Shown one piece after another: positions 23,701 through 35,440 of a stretch of 64,000 bases of DNA. The position numbers and the translations under genes are program-made. Where the stretch lies: positions 62,001 through 126,000 of the forward strand of contig JAQGDQ010000089.1 in the NCBI GenBank assembly GCA_030141605.1. Reading direction: 5' to 3'. The notes beneath the pieces are model-generated. The model was not told the DNA's origin, searched no databases, and saw only the letters and a list, made by a program, of their open reading frames with translations. Every line of letters begins with the position of its first letter. Position 1 is the first letter of the stretch. The DNA comes from Tubiluchus corallicola (lineage: Eukaryota > Priapulida > Priapulimorpha > Priapulimorphida > Tubiluchidae).

Positions 23701-26700
23701 TTAATGCTAAAAATCACAGTCTCAGTAATTTTATAGTGAACAATTTTACACGCTACTACATTACCCTAATCTTTAACGACAAACAAAATGAAACTTACAG
23801 TAACTTTTTTAATTTCATCTTCACTGGGCAGTTCATACTGATCCTGATATGCGACCAGCATTTCCACTATCTCTTGTTGTTCTGGCGTCAATCCAGGTGG
23901 CAACTTCTGAGTGCTGCCACAAGGGGTCTCTTCTTTGATCTGAATTGGTGGTGGTGATATGGTAGTGCTATTTGGTTTATTAACCGGCTCACGTTTCTTT
24001 GGCTGTCTGCGAGTTGGTTCTTGCACTAAACCTATGTGTAAAAGAAAACTGATAATATTGACAATTTTTTTTTTACCCACAATTATTAAATTTTTGAAAC
24101 CAAATTTGGCCAAAAACAAAATGTGAAAGAAGCCTGGATCTGTATTTGAACAAGCATACTTTGGGTTACAAGTTTCTCTTCAATGGACACTTCACTATGC
24201 AGGAGTTGAGATCATAGTAAATTTCAATTCAACACTAACAACTCACCAACTAATCCACATTTTCAAGTGTTAGTTTATTCATGCTATAGTAACTAGCAAA
24301 TGGTTACAAGGGGCTGCATGGTCTAATGGCCAAGGGATAGGACTTGTAAATGCGAGTGTTCCTGGTTCAAATCCAGGCTCAAACCAGCCTGATTTCAAAG
24401 ACTAAATTTTCAATTCCATGCCTACTCCAAGACAGACCCTCTAACTGCCAAAATCATGGTTGTAATACTTTGGTGCAAGCAGTCATTTTCTCCTTTTATT
24501 ACAAACCATATTTTTGTACCAAAGGTCATACCCATGTTGAACTTGACCTTTCAAATACAAAATCAATGTCTAAATGTTGCAATAGACCATACCTATACCA
24601 AGGTTTAATGTCTTTAAAATTTCACAAAAAATAACTTTGACCATTAACTTTTCACATGAAAAACCAATGCACCATTTTTACAAGCAGTGGATTGTACCAC
24701 TGCTTGTAAATAGGATGCAAAATTTGGCATTAGCGTCTCAAAAGATTTTCTTCATAGAGTACTAAACACCACAAACATGCACAGAATATTAGTGATGTTT
24801 TCAGCACCCTAGCCAAACCATATCTAAGATCCCTCCCCTAAATAAACATTAAAAGTTGAGCGTACTATCTGTGTTTGTGATGCGCATCCTGAATTTATTA
24901 TAAAGTTTATGCACATGCTAGGTTTGACAGGTTAACTGCTCAATAGGTTCTCCTGCTAGAATGTGCACAAACAAATTGAAAAACAGACAGAAAACAACAA
25001 AAGCCAAAGAAACTGAACTCCCTACCACCATCTGTTTAACTGTAGTGTGATTAATTCATCATTACTAAACATGACAAGACTGGATAACCAGAATCACCGT
25101 GAGAGGTTTTAAACAGCTGCTAAACATCGAAGCATAAGCGTATCGTCAATTTAAAGTCAAACAAAACCCTCACTATAATATAAGCTATTACAACCTAATA
25201 TCCTACTCTCATTAAGAATGTTAAATTTATTTTATTATAAATTTAATGTAAAACTTGTTTCTTAATTTTTTATCACTTTAAGCAGTATAAAATGTGAATA
25301 ACCGCCATTTTCCGTTGCGCGAGACGAATGACATTGTGACACAGTCTTCGTGTCACCACTATGATAATAATGAGCGAGCTTTCATACCTCATTCTCGCTC
25401 ACTTGCGCCAAAGACGCGAAACATGGCGATCTTTACAACAATGCATGCATTCCTAATTCGCCATAAAAAGGTAAATTATTTAATTAACTAGTTTCTTTTA
25501 TGCAAAAATAACTATGAATTTTTTTGTTTAATCACAATAATGTGTTAAATAAGTCTGTTGGGGTTATGTAGGCCTATAAGGTCACTTACATTCAGGTTTC
25601 ATTCCAACAGATTTACATTTTAACAACCGGCAGTGTTGGCACTTCCTTCGCATATACATGTCCATTTCACAACGTCCACCATATTTGCACTCATAGGTGG
25701 CATTCTTAGTGATGCTCCGGCGAAAGAAACCTGCAAGACAGACACAAAATTATACAAAATACATGCATGATGCAGTTTAAATTGTCCATTAGGCCTTAAA
25801 GGTGAAAAAAGACAATTTTAAAGTATGTCCCAAAGTCCTAGCAATTTAAAATCTTCACGCCAGCTGGTAAAATGTCACTGACTCACCTTCCCAGTGTGCA
25901 ACCAGTGACTCACCAAAAAAAAAGATTTTTAATTTTATTGACAAGATACAGTAATTTGCTTAATTAGCAAAAAGCATGCTATGAACACTTTGATTATTTT
26001 TTCCAACTTTATATGATATGTTTTCTAAACTTGTTTCGAATGACATACCGTTAAAATGACTGCACCTCACGGTCATCGTGGAAGTTTAAATTTTTACAAG
26101 ATTTATACAGCCTTACTGCTAGCACAAGCTCTGTATGCAACAAGGCAGAATTAATGCACTGATGCAAAATTTCACAATAAATTTTTTCAGCTTCATGTAA
26201 GCAAAGCTTTTCTTGTGCTCTAACCAAATAAAAACGTTAACAAAATTGTTCTGCACAGCTTGACTGTTTTTACAATGTTCAGCAAAGCATCGTTTCATAC
26301 AATATGTATATCTAATTTAAAAGTATTTCTAATCAAAGTAAATCACCCAGGTAAGCCATTTCAGTGTTGAAAACTGAATGAGGGAAATGCCTGTCCTGTC
26401 AACAGATGGTGCCACACGTTGTATAACAGACTACAGGAATGTGTGTAAAACACTAGTGTTGACCGTGTTTATTTTCTTAAGGTTTAACGAAATGCATGTA
26501 ATTCTGTACAAAGTAAATAAAGTTAAACTTAATTATCATATCTATAATTCCAGTATGCTCTGGCATATCCTTCAGACAATTTTTTATTCCTTCAGTCAGA
26601 GTTTAAACATATCGAATTTAGATAATTAATTTAATTGGATTTAATACTATTTGACACCAGTAACAAGCTATTTAATAATTTTCAAATGATTTAATTTTAA

Positions 26701-29700
26701 TTTGACTGTTCCAGTCATTCACCAGGTAGGTCTATTCAAACATTTGGTGTACCAGGTACGTCAAATGTGATTACACTTAAAATTTCACGCAAGTGATATT
26801 ATTATATCGTGCCAACAGGTATGATAAATGCTTCTACGGAACCTGGAAGTCTTACTACTATAATAATCGTCTGCTATGATTGTGACGTCATGTAATAAAC
26901 CTGTTTAGAACAGGGAAATGAGGAGTCACAAACACGTGAGGTCATTGATCGTTTTGATTGGTCTGTCATGCGTTTTACGCATGCGCGCGAAACATCATGC
27001 TCCAGTTCATTTTCATGCACTGAAACTCGCATATAACCCATGAACAGCAGCTTAATTAAATTATAAAAACCCTGAAACTAATGGATACGACGAAATGACC
27101 ACAACATAAGTATTTACAGTTGTTAAAGCTGTTTTTAATCTTTCATTATTATGCTGCAGCGTACGTGGCTGAATTTATTAAAAAAAACAACAAGAGTTGT
27201 TTTCTAAAACCAGAGAAGTGAATCTGGTTGACGACGTATAAAGGATGATCTTTGGACTACCTTGATCATTGAGAAAACGATGGCCTAGGGTTTAAAGCTT
27301 CTCCAATGTAAGCAAAATGTCACTGGTTGAAATCCAAGCCGTGTTCCATTTTTTTACATTCCTTGTCCTTCAAGTTTGTTATGAATTGTGTTGATGTACC
27401 ATCATCGATGAATATCCGTATTTACGACGTTAGATGAATAAGTCACTATTCTAAGTATCTCCCTCGCCCAGATCTACCCACCCTCCCCGTGGCTTTTGCA
27501 GCAGAAGCAATCAGCCAACTGCAACTTACCTGGTACAATCAGCGTTAACCTGTTTGACTTTTTTATTCTAAGAAAAGAAAAACAAGCCTCTAAGCTAGTA
27601 AACGCGGAAAGCTGTGTCAACTACAGTTAATCTCCAAACAACATAACTAGGAGATAATATTTCCATTAATATAATATAAGCTGTACTTAGCAAAAATACA
27701 AAGCATGCCTGGCCTACGACAAAATAGATAATGTAAGTTGCTAAGTTTCAGTGATTTTTTGGAATTGCCCGGATGTTATATACCGGTGGCGTTTCAACGC
27801 CAGGCTTGGGCGAGGAGGGAAAGCTTTCCAACTTCGTTATATTTAAACACTATCAGAAGACTGCTACTTTATTAGAAAGCAAATTTGCAGATCTTGCCCA
27901 GATTTATCCCTGTACCAAATTTTGTGATTGCAGCCTCGTTCGTTTTGGTGTTATAGGCATATACCATCTAGCCTTGACCTTTTGAATCCAAAACCATTGA
28001 GTTGCGTTTGTCCAGACTCATTCCTAACTGCCTGCGCTGAATTAGCTTCATCCACTTCATCCGCTTATACTCACAGGTACAGGAAGAGTCTATAGCTCTA
28101 CTACAAACAAGTGGAGAGCCGGCTCTGAGACAGACACGCGCACACGCATGCACACACACATGCTCACGCGCACATAGAGGTGATAAGCGCCCCGACTAGC
28201 ACTGTTTTTGAGTTTTATTCATTTTTTAACTTTACACATTACATATTCCAGTATTTTTGGAAGTGTCTTGATGTTTGAATCTATTGTATTGGTTCACTGA
28301 ATATTTGGCCGAAAAGGGAACAGCTTTTCAAGTGCACGTCTGTTAAATTACATAAGCGTACAGGGAAATCTGAAGTTCTTGGTTCTTGCTCTTATAATGC
28401 ATCCTGTCAAAATGAGGCTGCAACTACTGGCTCTATACCACAAATCATATATATTCACCTTAAAGGCCTTAAAAGTGGTCTTTCAACCATACTGCGCAAC
28501 TCAGCTTTTGATTAGTTCCAATTTGCTGCTGGCATGATTCCAGCAAATAACGAATGATTAGTAACTTAGCCAGTTCAACGACAATCAATTATGCTGGTTA
28601 CAATATGTGATAAATACAAGATTCATGATTAGCAGAACATTGTAGACAAGTATGTTCAATTGGAAAATAATTCAAATGGTAGTGTAATCAACCATCATCC
28701 CAACACACTGACTGAGCAGCTACTTCCTTGCAGGACTAGCAGCAGGAGCAATCCTTTTCAGTACATGCAGGCCACAAATTTGAATGTTAGCAGAAGCAAG
28801 TAATGTACAACTGTGTTAAGCCTCCAAAAATCTTACAAGATCCAAGAGAAAGTGAAACGCGATTCAAATAGGGTTTATACATGTATAGTCAACAGAGGCA
28901 TGTACAGGTTCGCCATCTACTAACATTACTATTGTATTAACAAAAATTGGTGTAGCTTTAAAAGCACGATAAACAAAAGTAACCGTAGGGTGCTTTTTAT
29001 GCAAGTGCTCAAAACAACGCCAACCATTCAGGGTAAAAGGCTGCACTAGAAAGGTAAAATAAGTGCAGCTAAAGGACCAGAAAATAGAATTCTTTAATGT
29101 AAGTAACTTGCCAGTTACGCAAGGCACCCGTCGATGGTTGAAGTTGCAGCTAACAGGAAAACAATTTTTCGTAGTCAATTCCACACATAAGAGGCCGACG
29201 AAAATGTATTTATAAGCAGCCGTTTTGTATGTATGAGTCTTATGAAAAAACAAAAAACAAAAAGCCGTCAGACTAAACTGTCATTTGGCAACCAAATTAC
29301 ACTACCAGAGGCATCTACGTTAGTAACAAACGAGAGCAGTAGTAACAATAGTAAGTAGTAGTATTAACAAACGGCAGTAGTAACTAACGAGAACTCAATC
29401 TAGCTTTATAAAAAGACTTTGGCCTACCAGAAAGGACTGATTACTATTCTATTAATCGCTAAATTGTCTCTAAGAGTCTAAGTGGTACAGCGTACAATTT
29501 CTCCACTAGGGGCTGTTATAAAGTGTTAGAATGGATGGCGGCATATGTCTGTCCCACCTGTATGAAAATTAGCGGCAACAAAAACGGTCAAACGCAGCGA
29601 TTGAAATTTAATTCATCGTCCAACGAGTTTGCGTAGCGAGTCAAAATCACTAGAGGGCGTCCCTAAGGGGCGTGCACGTACTTGCGCAAGAAAACTACGT

Positions 29701-31944
29701 GGGCTAGACATAATTCCACTCATACCCTATCTGACTGTCAGTTTTGGAATATTTGGCAGTTTAATTTAATTTAAAAAAATCAGATAAATTAAACCAGTTC
29801 TGGTGCAAAGAGTGAGGGGAGGGGCGCTGCCCTCTCGACCTGGCAGCTCTTCCTTAAGTACCGCAGGAAGCAGCTGGTTGGAAGCGGGAGAATAAAAACT
29901 CAACACCTGTAGGCACAGTAGGGTTTAAGGCTTATCAATGAACAGTCAGTAGACACAATGTTAAATTACGGAGTTCAACTCAGCTTATGATTATTATGTA
30001 ATACACACTGTCAGGCATAACCTAAACATGTCTGGCCTTAATTCTTACGCAGCAAATCATTTATAAAACTTTCTGTTCTTGGCATTCCATTAATAACGTA
30101 TCAGCTCATAGTGCTGCATCTTGGTTGCCAATAGATGTCACCAAGTTTTGCGTAATCTAGTGTTACTAACACAGTTTGTGCACTGGTGTTCAAATTTACT
30201 ACATCTACTAATTTTTTATTGAACTTGCATAAGCTAGCGTTCTTTAAACTAATATGGTGCCCGGGAGATGAAAATCAGATGTAGGAGCAGTTTATGAACA
30301 AATTAATAAAAACATCTGTAGACTAGTTCATTATGGTACCAAAGGCCACATTTAAGTACAATATGTAGTTTACAATACTGAAATGAAAACAGAAGACAAT
30401 CATGCACATCACCTAAACAGGACTGCCAAAATTAGGCAGGAAGAAAAAAATATAAAGCCAAACAGATATCAGGACTCAACAACTTAAGCATGCGCATCAG
30501 ACAGTACACAGGTCTAAAGAAATGGTTAAAGTGGACATAACGGCTGGTGAATATAAGGTCAAGCAGACATAAGAATCACAAAATAAGTCACATACATCAG
30601 TGGGTCATGTAGGTGTACCGACAGCCTTATGGGTAATTGGACCTGAGATAGTAGATTTTGATCTTTAGCAACATGCGTTGGATCAGATGACATATGGGTG
30701 TCACATAAAGTCAAGTGGATCTAAGGTAAGCTGGCACACGTAATAAGACAGGTGGACATAACTTCAAATGGCAACAACAGCATGAAATTGACTATATGAT
30801 GTCAATCAAATTTAGGCACACAAGTAACGTCAGCTATTTGTCAGATGAACTGCAAACAAACACAAGTCCTCATAACATCAGAGTTTGACCATCAGTGACA
30901 AACATTAGGAAACAGTGAATCAACTGAACATTTGACATCAATACGGACATGTGTTGACATTAATTGATCATGTGCTGACAAGACAAGCAGCTCAGAAATA
31001 CAAGACAAGAAAGACATAAGGTCAACATAGTAAGATCAAGGTCACATTGACAAAAGGTTAGAAATAAGTGAAGCAGGCAAAAGTAAAAAAAACTTGGAAC
31101 TTTAAAGTCATAAAGTTGTAGTATGAGGTCTACACAAAATTAGGTGAGCAAAAGACGTGCAATTTTCTAATCAAATGACTGTGGGGCTGTAAATGGGACA
31201 TTAAAATGGTGAGGTCACATTCTGAATCTAGTGGTACTCATATTACATCTGCAGAAGCACAATATCAAAAAGAAAAACAATATATAAATAACATATTGTT
31301 AGAATCGATCCCATTACCTTTACATCCCTCACACGTTAATGCATTATAGTGATAACCAGATGCCCTGTCACCACACACTAGACATAACTCTTCTGTCGGA
31401 CGGACAATTGACGGCTTTTTCCTTCTCAGCTGCTCATCGTACACCGACTGAGGACTTAGATTTGAAGAACTAACATCATCTGTTTCCATAGCTGCAAAAG
31501 TATTTGAAATTTTACCAATGTCTGTAAGTAGCTACATTGCTTAGGGAAATAATCTACATCATATAAATGACTGGCGTCAAAGCACACATTACGACAGTTA
31601 GTCAGTAATGTTTAAACTGACCTGGTTCTATTTTTTCACTTTGATGAAAGTTGGTACCTCAGGACCTATCATATTTAATGACTACTTCATTGGTCAGTAC
31701 TTGCTTAGTACATCTATAGATAATTTCCATTGTCCATAATCCGTCACTTACTGATCAGATTTCAAGAATATTTTGGGCTAAACAAAAATTCTTACTACAC
31801 AACGCACCAACTCTAAAAAAAACGGAGACTACTGAAATGATTTTACGTACGGCTGGATGCCCTGCTTCCCGCAAGACTGGTACCATGGCTACTGGCCGGA
31901 GATCCCATGCTGCCCTCAAAGTCTGATGGTGTGTAGGATGACAT
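20715..31944 (-). CDS. EcR: Ecdysone receptor (nuclear receptor NR1H)
   Basis: Seven coding exons: 31944-31851, 31491-31318, 25730-25590, 24031-23799, 22559-22386, 21574-21352, 20956-20715. All have GT-AG borders and agreeing phases, giving 426 aa. Residues 1-67 form a short Ser-rich A/B region. Two C4 zinc fingers begin at C68; the P-box is CEGCKG (85-90) and the second finger holds C104, C110, C120 and C123. A hinge follows to about 185, then the ligand-binding domain, with [56 protein letters not shown] and the AF-2 helix [11 protein letters not shown] just before the stop. EcR pairs with RXR/USP to bind ecdysteroid response elements. IFEFSR and [12 protein letters not shown] also recall LXR, the chordate relative. 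There is no F domain and the protein is shorter than insect EcR. Other 5' exons or isoforms may exist. Confidence 0.95.
23364..23690. repeat. Dispersed repeat, copy 1 of an EcR-intronic pair
   Basis: Aligns by eye over about 320 bp, in direct orientation, with 25155-25455. Shared blocks include AAACCCTCACTATAAT, TTTATTATAAATTTA, TTTTTTATCACT and AAACATGGCGATCTT. It lies 0.1 kb downstream of EcR exon 4. The element type is unknown; no clear terminal repeats are seen. Confidence 0.6.
24310..24390 (+). repeat. tRNA-derived SINE-like element
   Basis: GGGGCTGCATGGTCTAATGG supplies an A-box-like start, and GGTTCAAATCC is a perfect B-box about 45 bp on, with a T-arm stem CCTGG/CCAGG. The anticodon arm is poor. 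Other copies of tRNA-like heads lie at 27280, 38290, 52820 and 60370, which favours a SINE over a tRNA gene. Confidence 0.45.
25155..25455. repeat. Dispersed repeat, copy 2 of an EcR-intronic pair
   Basis: Direct copy of 23364-23690, on the other side of EcR exon 4. It adds a GAGCGAG segment and GCTCACTTGCGCC near 25370-25410, absent or diverged in copy 1. Confidence 0.6.
26880..27010. promoter_or_regulatory. Motif cluster resembling a promoter or enhancer
   Basis: Within 130 bp lie a perfect CRE (TGACGTCA, 26883-26890), an E-box (CACGTG, 26933-26938), an EcRE-like inverted repeat AGGTCATTGATCG (26939-26951, 11 of 13 to RGKTCANTGAMCY), a reversed CCAAT box (GATTGG, about 26956) and an NRF1-like ACGCATGCGCGC. 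The stretch is richer in CpG than its surroundings. It lies in EcR intron 2, so it could be an internal promoter or an autoregulatory enhancer; this is inferred from motifs only. Confidence 0.35.
27280..27392 (+). repeat. tRNA-derived SINE, same family as 60370-60490
   Basis: An A-box-like TGGCCTAGGG, GTAAGC in the anticodon region and the B-box variant GGTTGAAATCC are followed by a tail (TTACATTCCTTGTCCTTCAAG) shared with the copy at 60370, which reads TCACATTTCCTGTCTTTCAAG. A shared non-tRNA tail is the hallmark of a SINE family. Confidence 0.55.
30440..31060. repeat. Possible ancient degenerate satellite
   Basis: This part of EcR intron 2 has strongly recurrent GTCA/GACAT words (GGTCAAGCAGACAT, AAGTCAAGTGGAT, AGGTGGACAT and others) spaced roughly 20-25 bp apart. 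I could not set a firm unit. Confidence 0.25.
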
Positions 31945-32499
31945 CTTGATGACTAGTTAGTATGAATACCAATTCTTTCCTTGAGGACTTTCCTCCAATT
32001 GTGGACACAAGAACACCCGCGTCACTGAACCACTCTAGTCTAACGTCTCACATTCACTTACGTATTTTCCATTTTCAGTGAACATTAAACATTGACGCTG
32101 TGATATGACGGCTAGCCTGCTCTTAAAAGTAGTGATTCTCGTTTGTGTTATCATGCACAGTATCTGAATCCATCAATATACACGTACATGTGAAAAACGT
32201 CAGCTAACACAGAGGTTGACTACAATACGGCTGAAACTAATCCATATACACGTAACGGAAAGCGCAAGTCTAGCCGCAAAGAAGCCGTCTATACTACACG
32301 TTTACAATCTAATTACAGGAGTACATTAACTGCTTGTATTGTGAGTAAAAACACAGAAACATAATCAGTTTATGGGGTCTGTAAGCGTAATACTAATCGA
32401 CTTCGCTTAGAATTCCAAATAATACAACCCCTGTGAAAAGAAAACTGCATGTTAGAAAACGGTGACGTTCAAGTTAAAAAATTATTCAGTATACTGTTA

Positions 32500-32690
32500 A
32501 AAAGAACGGGTTTTTAAAGGGTTTAAAGGGGTTTTCCTATTGTCCCCAATGAAAAACCCTTAAACGGTTTATAAGAAAACCCCCACATTTAAAAAACCTT
32601 CTAAAGGGTTTTCTATGAGAGAAAACCTTTTGCAAAAACCCACATTAACGGTTTTTCACAAAGAAACGCTTTCAGAAGGGTTTTCTTGCA
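32500..32690. repeat. GGGTTTT/AAAACCC block
   Basis: About 190 bp carry many alternating GGGTTT and AAACCC words in both orientations, such as AAAGGGTTTAAAGGGG, AAAAACCCTTAAACGG and TTCTAAAGGGTTTTC. The inverted words could form several alternative hairpins. It is not a regular tandem repeat and lies 0.6 kb upstream of the EcR start codon. Confidence 0.5.
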
Positions 32691-32759
32691 CTAATGGAAT
32701 AAATATGTAATTGCTGAATTTTGAAACCAAATTTGCTCCAAAACAGGAAACATGAAGAA

Positions 32760-32800
32760 GTTGGAACACCGAGTCTATGGTTCAAATCCCATCTGCATTT
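32760..32800 (+). repeat. tRNA 3'-half-like fragment
   Basis: GGTTCAAATCCC is a good B-box, in the context of a short stem (GATGGGATTTG on the complement). There is no A-box at the right distance. Probably a truncated SINE. Confidence 0.25.
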
Positions 32801-33800
32801 ATTAAGCAGGTTACGCAACATTTGAAGAAGAGTGTTGGATCCTTAGATGGTCCAGCAGTTCATTTGGTTGAGGTTTTTTCTAATATTTAAGTTCAAATTG
32901 AATAAAAAAGCAAGGTGAAACCTTAAGACGCAACTGAATGCTAGAAAAATTTGCAACAAATAGTGCTAACTTTCAAGCAGTATAAATATAAGATGTAATA
33001 CTTCCTAATAAAACATGTATTGCTTAGGAATAAAAACAATTTATACCATAATAAAAAAATCTAGTATAGTTTTTGACAAATTAAATAATGTCTTCCACAT
33101 AAATGTAAGGAAAAAAATAAATATTCAATAAAGCAAATCTTATTAAAAGTTTATAAAAATGCTGAAAACGCGGACACAAATGCAGCTTCAAGTTGAAGAC
33201 GTCAGCAAGCCTTATACCTATTAAAATTTATTAAAATCGATTAAGTAATTTAATTTATTAAAATCTGACAACCAGGAGATTAACTTACATTTGTAATACG
33301 TATGTTACACAGTATAAGCCAACAGGCCTGCATCTTATCACAAAACCATATAAACGATTTTTTTTTAAACTTTTGACAAGAAACTACAGATTGAATTACA
33401 GAAATTGTTAAATTAGTTTTGAAAAAATGTAAATGAAAATTTCATACTAACCTATAAATAGTGATGAACGTCCAAAACAAATAATCAATTCTCACTTACT
33501 CAACACATAATTACCTAATTTAATTAAAAGTGATTAGAATAATCAAACACATCGATTAAAAGCGTGCAGTGAAAGTTTACACAGATGCCCCTTCGCCCAT
33601 CGTTAACCTCCAGCGTTCTGTGGGGCAATGACACTGGACAATCACACAACACCTCCTCTTTCTTCTTCAAGATCCGGATTGGGCCAATGAACTCTGCAGC
33701 AGGGGTGGGTAGTCACGCCTGGGGGGGCAACAGGAATTACTGGAATTCCTACAGAGGCTTGTTGTGGAGCGGACGAGAAAAGAGAAATGGTTTTGGAGGT

Positions 33801-33834
33801 GGTTGAAAGCGTCGGCCTCTCAGGTGGTTTTATA
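33801..33834 (-). promoter_or_regulatory. Candidate EcR core promoter
   Basis: On - a TATAAAA box (33834-33828) stands 30 bp before TTTCAACC at about 33804, a plausible initiator. The 230 bp downstream are the most GC- and CpG-rich of the neighbourhood and include a CCAAT-like box. A start here would put the cap about 1.9 kb before the EcR ATG, which requires a 5'UTR intron. I did not find that splice donor with certainty. Confidence 0.25.
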
Positions 33835-34214
33835 ATAAAATGAATAGCGATCAGGAAGTAATATAGTCAAGAGTTAAAGAAATACAACATTATTAGACAA
33901 ATAAACAGCCTTGGAAACAATAAACAGCTTTAAGAAATAACTGGAAATGCTGCTGAACTTTCATACACAATAAAATAAAATAATGTCACGGTTTAACCCG
34001 TTTTCCCATCCTTATACACTGTAAATTTCATGTTCTGTATAAAAAACGTGGCCATTGGGCAAATGGCTGTACTGTTTAGCAAAAAAATAATAAATTACTA
34101 TTAAAGTTACTAGGCACTGAAATTAACAATCTGGTGATAACAAAAGCATCTAACCATAACATTTCTCTAAGTTTTCCAATCCCAATGCTAGTATTGTTGA
34201 TAATAAGTTGATAA

Positions 34215-34375
34215 ATCCTTAATAAGAATGACAACGACGACATGGACGACGACAATGACGACAACGATAACAACAACAGCAACAGCAAAATCAGCAGAGC
34301 AGCAGCAGCAGCAGCAGCAACAACAGTAGCATCAGCAGAGCAGCAGCAACAACAACAATAACAAAAAACGTAATA
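34215..34375. repeat. Imperfect trinucleotide microsatellite (GAC/CAG/CAA)
   Basis: Runs of ACGACG, CAGCAGCAG and CAACAACAA interrupted by single changes, including seven uninterrupted CAG units near 34300. Confidence 0.85.
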
Positions 34376-34984
34376 TTAAAACAATACCTAAGGTTTACAT
34401 CACTAAATTTCTAATTCAATAATTTACATGAACAAACAAGCACCAATATATGATCTGTAGCTGTCTAGCCTAGTGCACTGCACTTCATACAAGCGATGCA
34501 TCATAAATGGTATATTGATTAGCAAGAGTTCATTCTGCACCAGCATCAGTACCAGACCGTCGTTATGGCATCACTCCACTATAGTCATAGCTGTTATGGA
34601 GACCCTTTATTTGTCTTTACAATTGGAATAACAGAATTACACGGACTACAATATTCTTTGCATTACAATGAAAAGCGCTGAATTTTCAATCCAATTAAAG
34701 GCATTTTCATTTCCTACCTGTCAACCTAACTAAAGATATTCCTATTTCCTACGTGCGCAATGTCCTGGCTTTTACTTCGCTGGGTTTTCTACGTTTATAT
34801 TGGGTAAAATATAAGTTTTACACAAATAAAGACGCGGTTTAAGAACAGGCAGATGTTGACATGTAATCAAGGAAAATAAGTGAAAAAATAGTAAAGTTGT
34901 CTTTTTTACTTTTTGTCTCTCAAGAAATGTCAGAAATAAACCATAATGTGTACTGGTAAAGGGCTATACTCAGCTTATTAGCTC

Positions 34985-35440
34985 AAACAATCATCAACAT
35001 TATAACAATCATTTTCAATACATTTCATCAACCTCATCATCACTGACATCATCATTACATCATTGTCGTCACTGTCATTGTCACAACTATCATCAATATG
35101 ATAAGCATTGTCATCATCATCACATGATCATTATCATCATTATCAGACCATCCATCGATATTAACACAATCATAGACACACCAATATATCAACATCGTTG
35201 TCATCATCATGATCACTGCTGTCATCGTCATATCTACCACCATTATCGTCACAATCATTACACAGACATCCTTATCATCCTCACCTTATCATGAACAATA
35301 ACATAATAAATCATTGTCATAACCCATTATCATTATTATCATCGTCATTTTCATAATTGACTTTTTTTTAATTGTCTTTGTCAGCACTATTATATCAACG
35401 TGCTTGTCATCATCACGATAACCGTGGTTTTTTAAAGCAA
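34985..35440. repeat. Degenerate ATC/ATT microsatellite
   Basis: About 450 bp of imperfect CATCAT, CATTGTCATC and ATTATC repeats. The ORFs within it are by-products of the repeat. Confidence 0.8.

Noticed and set aside
24310-24390. Functional tRNA gene
   Set aside because: The B-box is good, but the anticodon and acceptor stems do not pair properly and similar heads recur as SINEs.
28864-29253. 129-codon ORF on - in EcR intron 2
   Set aside because: No recognisable family, no splice-site support and odd composition; probably chance or an old repeat.
29500-29720. Possible hAT ends (CACTAGGGG and CACTAGAGGG)
   Set aside because: No consistent inverted termini or target duplication.
35055-35258. 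Met/Thr/Asp-rich ORF on -
   Set aside because: Product of the ATC microsatellite.
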